Positions 33,371 to 43,855 are shown, numbered from the stretch's first letter. The stretch: 64,000 nt of DNA from Inia geoffrensis (GCA_036417435.1 CM070912.1:26214055-26278054); one strand, 5' to 3'. Numbers and translations are program-made. Notes: generated by a model from the sequence alone, not told the origin.

Positions 33371-34783
33371 TTCCAAGTATCTGCAATGCATGAAGTCTTC
33401 CAACTTGAGTTAATTTTTAAAAATTATAAACATAGAAATACTGAAGCATAGCAGAAAAGGGGAAGAAATATAAAAGCAACTACATTTTTGGAAGTTTTGA
33501 TCCAAAGTACCATACCACCTAAAAATGTACTTTTGCCTATAATTGGAAAATTTAAAAGCAAACTATCCCTATATTAGACCATTCTTGCATAAACAATTCA
33601 CTGATACAAAGAAAGAAAATAAGAGGAGAGCAGTCCCAAATGAATTTTATTTGATTATCATTAAAATATGCAATCAAATCAGCAGGTTTTAAATCCTTGG
33701 GAAAAAGGGAAACTCATATTGCTTAAATCAAATGAACATATAAATAAACTGTAACATGTTATAATACCCTGATTGTATTAACCTTTCTGATAGCTTAACG
33801 AGGTCACAAAGCATCCTTAAATACAAGGAGCTGCAATTTTCAATGTCCGTTTCTGGGGGATTTGTACTGACACATTCACCCAGAGTATGTGAGACATGAT
33901 TTTCCGCTTAGAATGCTGGAATGTTTTCACAAGAGAAGCCTATTTTAAAAACCAACTTCTTTTAAAATGAAGTTCATTTGGAACAGCATAGTTTATTATG
34001 GCTTCAAATTCTGGCAATAAACATCTTTACTGTCTGGGGCTGGAAAATTCTCCCCACTCTGCAGCACAGACTTGGTGGAGGCAGCTGGTCAAGTCTGCGG
34101 TGCTGAGACAGGCCAGGGCTCCAGATGGAGGTCTCCAAATCGAGATTAAGGTAAGTATCTGTGCTTTTATAAACTTGGCACTTAAATCTGTAGGAACATT
34201 GGTGAGCTCTGGAAAGAAAAAAGCAATTTTTATTTGAAATGAGACTTATAAACATAGAGAGGAACCAAAAAATGAAAGAGTTGTTGATTTGCATTCTCTC
34301 TCTGGAAATAAAGCTTTCAACAGAGAAATAACCCTAGACTGATCTGGGGTATTACAGCCCAAGTTATGACTAATAGGCTTAAGAAAAAAGCTCTTTAATA
34401 ACTATCGCTTGGAAGGAAAGCTTATAATATACACCTTATAACAAATTATACATCAATTACACATCAATTCCAGCTCCTCCATTTATGTGACATTGAAAAG
34501 AATTACATAACCTTCCAATATCAAATCTCCCTTCCTTGAAGTGGAGATAATAATGGTGCCTTATCTCTGATGGTTGTGACGAATGAGATAAAGCCTGTAA
34601 GTTACTTAAGCACAGTGGGTAGTGTATTATGAACACCCAATAAATGTTAGCTATTATTATTAATAAATGCCCCATATGTGTGTATTGATTCAGAATTATA
34701 CAAAATGGGAATACAAAGATGAACAAAACAAAGATGAATGAGATCCTCATGGTCTAGTGGAGAAGATACCATTACTATTTAAG
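33371..34783. other. Intergenic; one ORF with a donor-like site, otherwise unassigned
   Basis: AT-rich DNA. An open frame from 33998 (MASNSGNKHLYCLGL...) runs into a consensus donor-like AAG|GTAAGTATC at about 34150. No acceptor or homology was found. MIR-like sequence at 34480-34640. Confidence 0.35.
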
Positions 34784-34793
34784 AGGTAATGCA

Positions 34794-35012
34794 GGGCTTC
34801 CCTGGTGGCGCAGCGGTTGAGAGTCCGCCTGCCGATGCAGGGGACACGGGTTCGTGCCCCGGTCCAGAAAGATCCCACATGCCGCGGAGCGGCTGGGCCC
34901 GTGAACCATGACCGCTGAGCCTGCACTTCCGGAGCCTGTGCTCCGCGGTGAGAGTGGCCACAACAGTGAGAAGCCCGCGTACCGCAAAAAAATAAAAAAA
35001 AAAAATAAAAAA
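34794..35012 (+). mobile_element. CHR SINE, young type
   Basis: gggcttccctggtggcgcag to 'gcccgcgtaccgc' with an A-rich tail. TSD AGGTAATGCA at 34784-34793 and 35013-35022. Confidence 0.94.
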
Positions 35013-35096
35013 AGGTAATGCATCATCTGAGGATCAAAATAAAGTGTTTTTTTTTAAAGTGCCTAATGAACTATAGTGCAAATTTTTATTATTCTA

Positions 35097-35275
35097 GATC
35101 AGGGTTTCTCAACCTCACACTGACGATGTTTGGGGCGGGATAATTCTGTGCTGTGAGGGGCTGGCCTGAGCATCATAGGGTGTTTGGCAGCCCCTCTGGC
35201 CTCCACCCACTAGATGCCAGCAGCACCTCTCCCCACTCCGGGCTTTTACATTGCTGTGGTCTATGGCTGGGAGCC
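35097..35275 (+). mobile_element. MER20, partial
   Basis: 'tcagggtttctcaacctcacactgacgatgtttggggc...cctctggcctccacccactagatgccagcagcacc'. The 3' third is lost. Confidence 0.82.
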
Positions 35276-35689
35276 TCCAAGACTAAACCTCGGGGATCGG
35301 TTTCCACTCCTGCTCTCTCCAGAGCTCCCTGTGCCTGCCTGTCTGGCCTGCCGTCTCCTCAGGGCCTGAACATTACGGCAGATGGCAGGCATCCAACGGT
35401 GGAATCTCAACCTGGGAGTCAGGGACTGGGCACATCAGCTCTCCTCAGGACAGCAGACAAAGATGAGACGGCCAGGTTATCTGAGAGGAGAGAATGACGG
35501 CCTCGGGCCTGGATGTCACTGGGGCAGAGTGAAATACACTGTGTTGGCTGAGAACATGGCCAGCCAGGCTGGTCTCCCTCTGCCTCGGGCCAGTTGCTCT
35601 TGGTCAGGTGGATGACTCCAGCCGTGCAACTGGAGTCAAAGCCCGCTATACAGCCCACCCCCCAGCAAAAGGGGGTGGGGTGGGGCGGG

Positions 35690-36400
35690 AGTAGTTACTC
35701 TCTTGTTATATAAGCAGCCACGTAATAGTCTGGATTTTGCCTTTTGGCCCACAGAGCCTAAAATATTTACCATCTGGGCCTTTATAGAAAAAAATTTGTC
35801 AACCTCCATTTTAGATAGGTACTTATCCTACCATCAGTACAGAGAAATGCAACAAAATGGTGTCATTCTACCTGACGTCATCTTGAGACAGGAAGACAAG
35901 AGCACAGCCATTTCAGAAAAGGACCAGGGTAACGGCCTTGGGCAAAACCGGCCTTGTAAGCTAAAGAACAAAGGCCCCGGGGGTCTGAGTCCCAGAGACT
36001 AATGTGCGTTTTTGCAAAAATTCTCATGCATTTCTACACCCTCACAGAAACAACTCCCCATTCCTTATAGCCATCATGGAGCCACCTGCTGATGATCAAA
36101 GAAGTTGGACGATTTCTGGAAATTATCAGTGATCCATGAGACAAACCCTCCCTTTTGTTATAAAAGCAACTCGCCCCTTCTACTCTAGGAGCTGGAAGTT
36201 TTGTTTTGCTTTGTTTTCTTGTTGTTGTAGTTTTCCGCCCTCTCCTTTGTGCACACGCTACCTCTTTGAATAAAAACCTCTGCTTGCCTAAGGGTCTTGT
36301 GGAAACAATATCATTTCTATGGTGGTAACATCCAAGAATCGGGAAAGGGCCTGGCAACAATCTTTGTAGCAAAAAAAATGTTATGTACAAGTAAATAAAC
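35690..36400 (+). mobile_element. Possible LTR of an endogenous retrovirus
   Basis: LTR-like signals in order: TATA-like ttataaaag (36158-36166), then AATAAA (36269-36274) about 110 bp later, then 'gcttgcctaagggtcttgtgg'. Ends could not be fixed and no matching flanking duplication was found, so this rests on composition and signal order only. Confidence 0.4.
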
Positions 36401-36447
36401 ACCTGACAGTGTTTTCCAGGATGAATACCCATGGAGCCTACACTTTA

Positions 36448-36782
36448 CTTTTTTAATTAATTAATTAATTAATTTATGGCTGTGCTGGGTCTTCGTTGCT
36501 TCAGGCGGCCTTTCTCTACTTGCAGCTAGAGGGGGCTACTCTTTGTTGCAGTGCGTGGGCTTCTCATTGCGGTGGCTTCTCTTGTGGAGCACAGGCTCTA
36601 GGCGCGTGGGCTTCAGTAGTTGTGGCATGCAGGCTTCAGTAGTTGTGGCTCACGGGCTCTAGAGCACAGGCGCACGGGCTTAGTTGCTCCGTGGCATGTG
36701 GGATCTTCCCGAACCAGGGCTCGAACCTGTGTCCCCTGCATTGGCAGGTGGATTCTTAACCACTGCGTCACCAGGGAAGTCC
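36448..36782 (-). mobile_element. Long CHR SINE, minus strand
   Basis: Starts with (TTAA)n at 36452-36475 and 'ttatggctgtgctgggtcttcg', ends 'tcaccagggaagtcc'. Exact TSD CCTACACTTTA at 36437-36447 and 36783-36793. Confidence 0.95.
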
Positions 36783-37204
36783 CCTACACTTTAATTAGAA
36801 ACTGTTGTAACATCTAAGAGGACTGTTTTCCCCTTAGAACTAACTGGCAGAGAACTTAGCAATTATTCTCTAATTATTGGCCACCTGCCATTACTTTAGA
36901 ACAGAGCCCACAGGTAGAATTATGAACACAAGTATCCTTCTTAAAAAGCCTTCAAAGGTTTCCCACTTGCTCACACCCAACCCCAAGCACTCTTGACTCC
37001 AGCATCGGATTATCCTTTCCCAAATATGTTGCCAGCAAGCCATGGACTGACTGTTAAACCTCTGAGCCTTTCTGTTGATGATTTTCCCCCATGCATGGAA
37101 TGTTCTCATCTTCCTCAACCAGTAGACACCTACTTTAGGATCCAATTCAAAAATTCCTCACCCTGTATCCTGGAAGACTGTGAGTAGACTCGTGTTACAG
37201 CTCA

Positions 37205-37340
37205 CTGTGTTAGTTATTCCTAGACCTGTCCGCCTTGATCAACAGTGAGCCCTTGGAGAGCAGGGGCACCTTCTCTCTGAATCCCCAATGCCTAATGGAA
37301 TGCCTGGCACTTGCTAGAAATTCAGTAAATGCCGGGTCAG
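37205..37340 (-). repeat. L2-like fragment
   Basis: 'cttggagagcaggggcacc...atgcctggcacttgctagaaattcagtaaatg' is a typical L2 3'-end signature. A second L2-like piece lies at 37430-37560. Orientation is uncertain. Confidence 0.65.
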
Positions 37341-37564
37341 TGAATTAATTATTTGAAAGGCACTGTATGGCTCTTCCTGTCAAAAATAATTATTCCACTA
37401 AAAATTATCAGGTAGACACCAGCCTACCCCTTCTCCTTCCTTGTCTAAAATTTTCTCCTCTTTAGAGAACAGGGTCTCTAAGCTTTCTGATGGCAAGGTC
37501 TGCATCCTTTCATGTTTATATGCATTTACCATTATTCCTGGCACTTAGTAAGTGCTCCTTTAAG

Positions 37565-38990
37565 AATTACATGGAGAATTATTTCGATCATATGAATTAC
37601 TTGAAAGAATTAATGGGAAAAAATGATCTTTTTCAATAATATTAAATCTTTAACTTCTGGAATTATTATGGTTTGTCAGTGTTTTGCTCTTAAAAAATTT
37701 TTTAAAGAGATAAACAAATCACTGAACGTATTTCATTTTAGAATCCACGTGTCCAAATTGTACAAAATCAAGAGCTAAAATACTTTGCCCCTATGATTAT
37801 CTATAGAATATATATGTGTTTATATACCGAGAGAGTGTTACACATTCTCTTAAACGCGAATTGGAGAAAATCATAAGGAAATTAAGAGTTTGACTTCCAC
37901 CTAATATTCAGTTGTATCTCACGCTGGAAATGAAACCAACCAATATGAAATTAGGATAAACACCTTCTTGAATATGTTGGTAGCATTTAAACAAGGAGCA
38001 TTAACATAATTTCAAAGTATTGCTCTGCCCCCCATACTCTTCCTCCCTGCCCCCCAAGTAACTTATCAACAGGATTAGAAAGACCAGGATATTGACACTC
38101 AGCAAGTAACCCCCTGAGAAGCAGGGTCACCAATTTTGACCTTCACATGATCTTTTCTACCATTCCAATTGCCAAGGGTTTGGGAGTTAAGTGAATTTCC
38201 TCCTCAATAACCTTAACCACTAAGTTCATCCAATAGGTCAGAATAAAGGGTCTTGGGATTTAGAAAGCGCATACGATTTAGTACAAATAACCAAATGTTT
38301 TCCAAATCTCAGAATCTTTCCAAGTTTCACTCTACAATTAATTTTTACCTTTACATTGACTCATGTAAAGTATTTTTTACTTAGATAAGTGGATTTCAAA
38401 AAAGAACCATCACTATTGTATCAATAAATAGAGAAACCAGTATTATTGGGCTTGAATAGAAGTTATCCACTGAAATAACTTTGTTAACACAAATGGTATT
38501 AAATTCTAGCTGGGTGCAGGTGTTGCCTACCAAAGTGTTACAGAGGTGTTAGAGATCACTAACCCCAAACTAAGGGCATTCTCCTTGATATAATCAGAAA
38601 GATTGAAAAAAGAATTGAAAAGGGAGTAACTTTCCCACTGGAAGGCTCACTGCTATTTGTGCTGTGTCCCTGTACCACCTGAAATCATCTTGTTTCAGAA
38701 ACACTGCAGAGTCCCCCCACCTTAGAGGCCCTGAAGGAAGGTAAATTAACACCCTCTCCATACCAAGTCGAAATAAAGTATCAGGCTGGGAGAGCCATAA
38801 AACCTTAACAGCAACTCATCCACTCAGAGCACTAGGTTTCAAAAATCTACCAAAGTTCAAATGATCTAATCCCTGAAGGAAGAGGCCACTTCATCTCCAG
38901 TAACTTAATGTTTTTGAAGAGAGGGGGTTGAGGAAACCACCAGAACATGTACCCAGCAACATTTAAGGAATACCGCAGGTATTCCTCCAA
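37565..38990. other. Intergenic downstream of the TMEM238-like gene, nothing assigned
   Basis: Unique-looking AT-rich DNA. Any downstream exons of the minus-strand gene at 39-40.5 kb would lie here, but I could not define one. A weak candidate acceptor (minus strand 'ccttccttcag') lies near 38740. Confidence 0.35.
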
Positions 38991-39048
38991 AGTCACTTAC
39001 TTGGTGGAGGCCTTAGGGCCACTCGGAGGGCTGGGGTCTGGTTCTGTG

Positions 39049-40515
39049 TTAGAGAGAGCGACTCCTCCTCTCCGGGACAGGGGTGGGCGCCCTGCCGGGG
39101 GGCACTGACTGCTGGGCTTGAGCAGCTGGAGCTGGGGACTCAGGGAGCAGGGATGCAGTGTCAGTGGGGTTCTGACTTAGCTCCTGGCCCGCTGGTGGTG
39201 GGGCCTCGAAAGCAACTGGCTCTCTGTGAAACTCCTGGGCAGATGGAGACTGGCTTGGTCCAATCCTCTGGACTAAAGAGCTGCTCTGGGAGGTCTGTTG
39301 GGTGTGATACATGGCCTGAAAGTCCTGGATAGCCTGGGCCACCTGAAGGTCCACAGGTTGGGTCTGAAAAGACTGGGTGGGCAGCAGCTGGAGCAGAGAG
39401 ACCTGGGTGGCCAGACCCTGGGACTGGGAAGCCTGGAGAGGTGGTGGCTGAGTTTGACAGGCCTGAGCAAGATTCCGGAGCTGGCTCTGTGAAGCCACAG
39501 GCACCAGGAGGTGGCTCTGAGAAGTAAGGATGGTCAGAGGCTGACTTGTAGAGGACAAAGGGACAGCAGGCAGGCTCTCAGAGGCAAAGAGGACCGGAGG
39601 CTGAGTAGTAGAAGCCAAGGAAGCTACAGGCTGGGTCTTAGAAGTCAGAATAGGTAGAGGCTGGCTAGCAGAGGCCAAGGGGGCAGCAGGCTGGCTCACA
39701 GAGGCAAGAGTAACTGCAGGGGGCTGGCTCGTAGAGGCCAAGGAAACTACAGGCTGGCTCTTAGAGTTCAGAATGGGCAGAGGCTGGCTAGCAGAGGCCA
39801 CGGGGACTATGGGCAGGCTCTTAAAAGCCAGGATGGCTGGAGTGAGAGGCTGGTCCAGAGGAGGTGGAGTGAATGGCTGCACCGGATGGGTCCATGGTCC
39901 TTTAACAAACCTTGGGAGACTAGCCTCAGTGCCTAGGGGACCCGCATTGGGGCCCAAGGAGCAAACTCCCTTTACACTTTTGACAGCTTCAGGTTTGGGG
40001 AGATCCTCGCTGCCAATGTCCTGAGCGTCGCCGCTCTCCTTGGCACCTTCCATCCCGTCTTTGTCCTGGTCTAGCTGGTTTTCGACCTGGCCCGTGACGG
40101 TCATATCCAGAGCACTCCCTTGCAGGAACCTCTTGCGGTGCCGCCGCCGCGGCCGCATCCGCATAAAGGTGTTGGAAACGCTGCCCATGTTGAAAGAGAA
40201 ACGGTTGCTGATGGTCTGGCTCAGGACTTCCAGCGCGGTGGCGGAAGGCAGGTGGTAGGGCCTGTTCAAGGGCTCTTCAGAAGACAATTCGATGTTACCG
40301 CTGTACCAGAAAACCCACCAGAGGAGGCTGAGGAAGATGATGATGGAACCCAGGTAAAGCAACAGGTCGTAGAAGAGTAGATCGGCAAAGACCCCGGTGA
40401 ACATCACGGTAGCGCCCACCGTGTCGAAGGCGACGCCCAACCAAAAGAAATGCTTGCAACGGCCCAGACCCGACCGCTTCTTGGTCCTGTCGACGTCGTT
40501 AATCGAAAGCTCCAT
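39049..40515 (-). CDS. TMEM238-like two-helix membrane protein with long Ser/Gln/Pro repeat tail
   Basis: Uninterrupted 488-codon frame. Start ATG at 40515-40513 (MELSINDVDRTKKRSGLGRC); the frame extends 11 codons upstream, but only from a TTG. Residues ~23-44 and ~51-71 are hydrophobic helices, and the segment ending WWVFWYSGNIE is the TMEM238-family signature as I know it. An Arg/His patch MRMRPRRRHRKR (119-129), an acidic linker, then ~300 residues rich in Ser, Gln, Pro, Ala and Leu follow. The tail contains a 41/40-residue duplicated unit starting ASASQPLPIL. Known TMEM238 proteins are short, so the tail is unusual. Likely a membrane protein with both helices near the N-terminus and a long disordered C-terminus. 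A CpG-rich promoter lies directly upstream. No stop or frameshift, so it appears functional. Role unknown, and I could not assign an ortholog symbol. Confidence 0.82.
   Translation of the reverse strand: MELSINDVDRTKKRSGLGRCKHFFWLGVAFDTVGATVMFTGVFADLLFYDLLLYLGSIIIFLSLLWWVFWYSGNIELSSEEPLNRPYHLPSATALEVLSQTISNRFSFNMGSVSNTFMRMRPRRRHRKRFLQGSALDMTVTGQVENQLDQDKDGMEGAKESGDAQDIGSEDLPKPEAVKSVKGVCSLGPNAGPLGTEASLPRFVKGPWTHPVQPFTPPPLDQPLTPAILAFKSLPIVPVASASQPLPILNSKSQPVVSLASTSQPPAVTLASVSQPAAPLASASQPLPILTSKTQPVASLASTTQPPVLFASESLPAVPLSSTSQPLTILTSQSHLLVPVASQSQLRNLAQACQTQPPPLQASQSQGLATQVSLLQLLPTQSFQTQPVDLQVAQAIQDFQAMYHTQQTSQSSSLVQRIGPSQSPSAQEFHREPVAFEAPPPAGQELSQNPTDTASLLPESPAPAAQAQQSVPPGRAPTPVPERRSRSL
39440..39798 (-). 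repeat. Coding minisatellite in the TMEM238-like gene
   Basis: Units start on the minus strand at 39798, 39675 and 39555 with aligned 18-mers (ASASQP, ASASQP, SSTSQP), giving periods of 123 and 120 bp, both multiples of three. Inside each unit a shorter (A/S)S-x-SQP motif repeats about every 11-13 residues. Confidence 0.85.
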
Positions 40516-40900
40516 GAGATCCCACTGCCGCAGCCACCAGGTCCGCAAGAGCTACCAGGCAGGCGGCACCGCCACAGGCCAGCTGTGGCCGCTGGGTCCC
40601 CATGGCAACGCCTTGGGGGCGAGCCAAGCAGGAGGCGGGGCGAGAGGGCGGGAAAGAGAAGCCGCAGCTCACCTGTCCTGAGGGAAAAAAAAGGGGCGAG
40701 TCCCCAGACTCTGGCGCATGCGCGGTACGCCCCGTCGCCCGCAGGGCCGCCTTCTCCGCCTGCGCAGTACTCCCTCCCAGTGCTACCCTCGCGTGTTCGT
40801 TCCTTCGGGGATTCTCGGAGAGTAGAGAGTTTACCTCTCCTGACCGTCGTCCGTTGTCCCCGCCGTCGGGAGGGGGCACGTATCTACATTCCTTTCCCCT
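40516..40900 (-). promoter_or_regulatory. CpG-rich promoter of the TMEM238-like gene with NRF1 palindrome
   Basis: GC- and CpG-dense DNA beginning right at the start codon. ggcgcatgcgcgg at 40713-40725 contains the perfect palindrome GCGCATGCGC (40714-40723), a consensus NRF1 site, and a second ctgcgcagt lies near 40759. No TATA box seen. TSS not determined. Confidence 0.7.
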
Positions 40901-41225
40901 CGCCCCCGCCTTCCAGAACGAGGGCGACATCCTGAAGGAGAGCAAAAGGCAAGGACCCTCTTCTAGGAATTTCCCCTTCTCAGCTAGGAGTACAGCTTGG
41001 TCTCAGGTATTGCCACCTTCAGAGTTAAAGGCTTTCCTTTGTTTTGGTGAAGAATTGGCTAGATTAGGGTCTGTTGATATATATCTTAATTCCGATCTTA
41101 TCTGTTTGCCTCCTAGTGACTGAACTATTACATACTTCTACTAGTTAATAGCTGGCCTAGAGGTGAATTCCCCTACCCATCCCCCTGTCTTCAGTTTCTT
41201 CCCTTTTAGTTTTCCTTACAAACTT

Positions 41226-41440
41226 TTTTTTTTTTTTTTTTTTTTTTTTGCGGTACGCGGGCCTCACTGCAGTGGCCTCTCCGGCCGCGGAGCACAGGCC
41301 CCGAACGCGCAGGCCCAGCGGCCATGGCTCACGGGCCCAGCCGCTCCTCGGCATGTGGGATCTTCCCAGACCAGGGCACGAACCTGTGTCCTCTGCATCG
41401 GCAGGCGGACTCCCAACCACTGCGCCACCAGGGAAGCCCC
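41226..41440 (-). mobile_element. CHR SINE, young type, minus strand
   Basis: Poly-T of about 25 then 'gcggtacgcgggcctcactgc', end 'gccaccagggaagccccc'. CCTTACAAA flanks both ends. Confidence 0.94.
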
Positions 41441-41454
41441 CTTACAAAGTTTTT

Positions 41455-41542
41455 TTGATGCTCCCTGTGGCATGCGGGATCGAATCCGTGCCCCCTGCAG
41501 TGGAAGCACGGAATCGTAACCACTGGACGGCCAGGGAATTCT
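41455..41542 (-). mobile_element. CHR-type SINE fragment
   Basis: 'gtggcatgcgggatcgaatccgtgccccctgcag...ccactggacggccagggaattct', head half only. Confidence 0.75.
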
Positions 41543-41609
41543 ATTTTCCTTACAGGGTTAAAGTAGTTGAAAAAATATTGAAAAATTGGTGTATTAAAAC
41601 TGATAACAT

Positions 41610-41955
41610 TGGGGGACTTTCCTGGTGACGCAGTGGTTAAAAATCCGCCTCCCAACGCAGGGGACACGGGTTCGGGCCCTGGTCCAGGAAGATCTCACAT
41701 GCTGCGGAGCAACTAAACCCCTGTGCCACAGCTACTGAGCCTGCACTCTAGAGCCTGTGAGCCACAACTACTGAAGCCCTGGTGCCTAGAGCCTGTGCTC
41801 TGCAGCAAGAGACGCCACCCCAATGAGAAGCCTGCGCACCGCAAGGAAGAGTAGTCCCTGCTCGCTGCAACTAGAGAGAAAGCCCACAGGCAACAAGGAA
41901 GACCCAACAGAGAGATAAATAAAGAAATTAATTAAATAAAAATTACTTTAAAAAA
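41610..41955 (+). mobile_element. Long CHR SINE
   Basis: gggggactttcctggtgacgcag, 'gccacagctactgagcc' repeats, tail 'agagataaataaagaaatt'. Confidence 0.9.
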
Positions 41956-41975
41956 CCCCGCAAAACTCACAGTAT

Positions 41976-42160
41976 TGGGACTTCTCTGGTGGTGCAGTGG
42001 TTAAGACTCCGGGGTCCCACTGCAAGGGGCACAGGTTCACTCCCTGGTCAGGGAACTAGATCCCACGTGCATGCCGCAACTAAGGGTCTGTATGCCACAA
42101 TTGAGGAGCCTGCATGCTGCAGCTAAGACCCAGTGCAACCAAATAAATATTAATATTAAA
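41976..42160 (+). mobile_element. CHR SINE
   Basis: gggacttctctggtggtgcag, 'ctccggggtcccactgcaagg', tail 'gcaaccaaataaatatt'. Confidence 0.88.
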
Positions 42161-42379
42161 AAGTCGTGCTCAGTTATTACATTCTATTTAAAAAAAAAAA
42201 AACTTCACAACAGTATTTTAAGTATCTATACCAAAACCAGAATTTATTACAATTTTATATTCCTGGTCTTAATGGAAGCAAACATCAATAATACTATTAA
42301 AATATACTTCTTAGTATATCTCATTTTCAATGGAGATTGTCTTTTTTTACAATTTTTCATGAGCCAGTAATTGTCTTTA

Positions 42380-42505
42380 ACTTTTTTTTTTTTTTTGGCT
42401 GCACCTCAGGGCTTGTGGGATCTTAGTTCCCCCACCAGGTATCAAACTGGCCCCAACAGTGAAAGCGCCGAGTCCTAATCACTGGACATCCAGAGAATTC
42501 CCAAA
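42380..42505 (-). mobile_element. Short CHR-type SINE, minus strand
   Basis: Poly-T then 'ggctgcacctcagggcttgtggg', end 'atcactggacatccagagaattccc'. Confidence 0.88.
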
Positions 42506-42578
42506 CCACAGGATGTTTCTGAGTAAATAATTTTTAAAAAGTTATTCTTTTTATGAAAGAAATGTTTGCTTTACTTAC

Positions 42579-42701
42579 CTGATAGTAAAAAGTAGTTCTT
42601 ATACAGGAACACAGATCAAAGCCTTTCAGCACAACCAGCAAGTGTGGCTGCTCTTTGATATGAGGTAGGGTCTTGATTGGGTCATTATAAGAATATAGTT
42701 T
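42579..42701 (-). CDS. Putative internal exon of an unrecognised minus-strand gene
   Basis: 123 nt, 41 codons, phase 0 at both ends: acceptor CTTCCTCTGAG|AAA and consensus donor CAG|GTAAGTAA. Reads KLYSYNDPIKTLPHIKEQPH through LLVVLKGFDLCS to FYYQ without a stop. The phase matches the exon at 49718-49885 (donor after TGG, phase 0), so the two could join directly. Inferred from splice signals; the protein is not recognised. Confidence 0.5.
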
Positions 42702-43066
42702 CTCAGAGGAAGATGTTTTCACACCTCAGATAAGTATTTTTTCTTAAGTCAATAACTTAATGAACTTAATTATTCATTTATTGGCTAAGAAGGAATTCAT
42801 TAACCAGAGGAAACATGAGCAATTACTTGTCCAGTAGCCAACATGATACTAACTGGGTTTAAATTTCAGAAATAATAGATTTCATTTACACTGATAACGC
42901 CTTTTAGCTGGGAGCTGTTGGTCTGTCTTTGGTTTTACATACTGTTAATATACCATGACAAATGATGTGACATATTTAAAGCCGCAATTTTTTTATTGCA
43001 GTATAGTTGATTTACAATGTTGTGTTAATTTCTGCTGTACAGCAAAGTGATTCAGATATATATATA

Positions 43067-43107
43067 TAGGGTTGGCCAAAAAGTTCGTTCAGGTTTTTCC
43101 GTAAGAA
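43067..43107 (+). mobile_element. Mariner1-type terminal fragment (single arm)
   Basis: 'gggttggccaaaaagttcg' followed by 'ttcaggtttttccgtaag' matches, as I recall it, the terminal repeat of the mariner element found in cetartiodactyls. It sits in a TA-rich site, as mariners do. Only one ~40-bp end is present, with no transposase. Confidence 0.75.
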
Positions 43108-43120
43108 TATATATATTCTT

Positions 43121-43323
43121 AGCACAGGGATATCAGCTCGGTGCTTTGTGACTGCCTGGAGGGGTGGGATAGGGAGGGTGGGAGGGAGGAAGATGCAAGA
43201 GGGAAGAGATATGGGAACATATGTATATGTATAACTGATTCACTTTGTTATAAAGCAGAAACTAACACACCATTGTAAAGCAATTACACCCCAATAAAGA
43301 TGCTAAAAAAATTTTAAAAAGAG
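43121..43323 (+). mobile_element. Short L1 3'-UTR insertion with 13-bp TSD
   Basis: 'agcacagggatatcagctcgg...ttgtaaagcaattacaccccaataaagatgctaaaa'. Exact flanking TATATATATTCTT at 43108-43120 and 43324-43336. Confidence 0.88.
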
Positions 43324-43684
43324 TATATATATTCTTTTTTACATTCTTTTCCATTATGGTTTATCACAGGATATTGGATATAGTTCCCTGTGTTATACAG
43401 TAGGATCTTGTTGTTTATCCATTCTATATATAATAGTTTGCATCTGCTAATCCCAACCCCCAATCCATCCTTCCTCCACTCCCCCTCTCCCTTGACAACC
43501 ACGATTGTTCTCTATGTCTGTGAGACTGTTTCTGTTTCATAGATAAGTTCATTTGTGTCATATTTTAGATTCCATGTGTAATGATATATGGTATTTGTCT
43601 TTCTCTTTCTGACCTACTTCATTTAGTACGATAATCTCTTGGTCCATCCATGTTGCTGCAAATGTATGTTGGATGTCTTAACTC

Positions 43685-43855
43685 TGCCTACACATTAGAA
43701 TCACTCGGAGAATTTTTAACAAATGCTGATGCCTGGGCCCCAGCCCCAGATATTCTATTTAATTGCTCTCGGGTAGGGCCCCAGCATCAGCATATTAAAA
43801 AATAATCTTCCTAGGTGAATCTAATGTGCAACCAAAATTGAAAACTCTTGATTTA
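43685..43855 (-). repeat. MER5A-like DNA transposon remnant
   Basis: 'cacattagaatcactcggagaatttttaa...tgatgcctgggccccagccccaga' and 'cagcatcagcat' match MER5A, diverged. Orientation is tentative. Confidence 0.75.

Larger units (their letters stand above)
42990..43660 (-). mobile_element. L1 3' end (minus), broken by a mariner arm and another L1
   Basis: Minus L1 3'-end pieces at 42990-43066 ('attgcagtatagttgatttacaatg') and 43324-43660 ('attcttttccattatggtttatcacagg', 'tccatccatgttgctgc'). Between them lie the mariner terminus (43067-43107) and a plus-strand L1 3' fragment (43121-43323). Confidence 0.82.

Noticed and set aside
40450..41123. Open frames of 148-173 codons on both strands over the CpG-rich promoter
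   Set aside because: CpG-dense DNA is poor in stop codons; the peptides are Arg/Pro/Ala-rich without homology.
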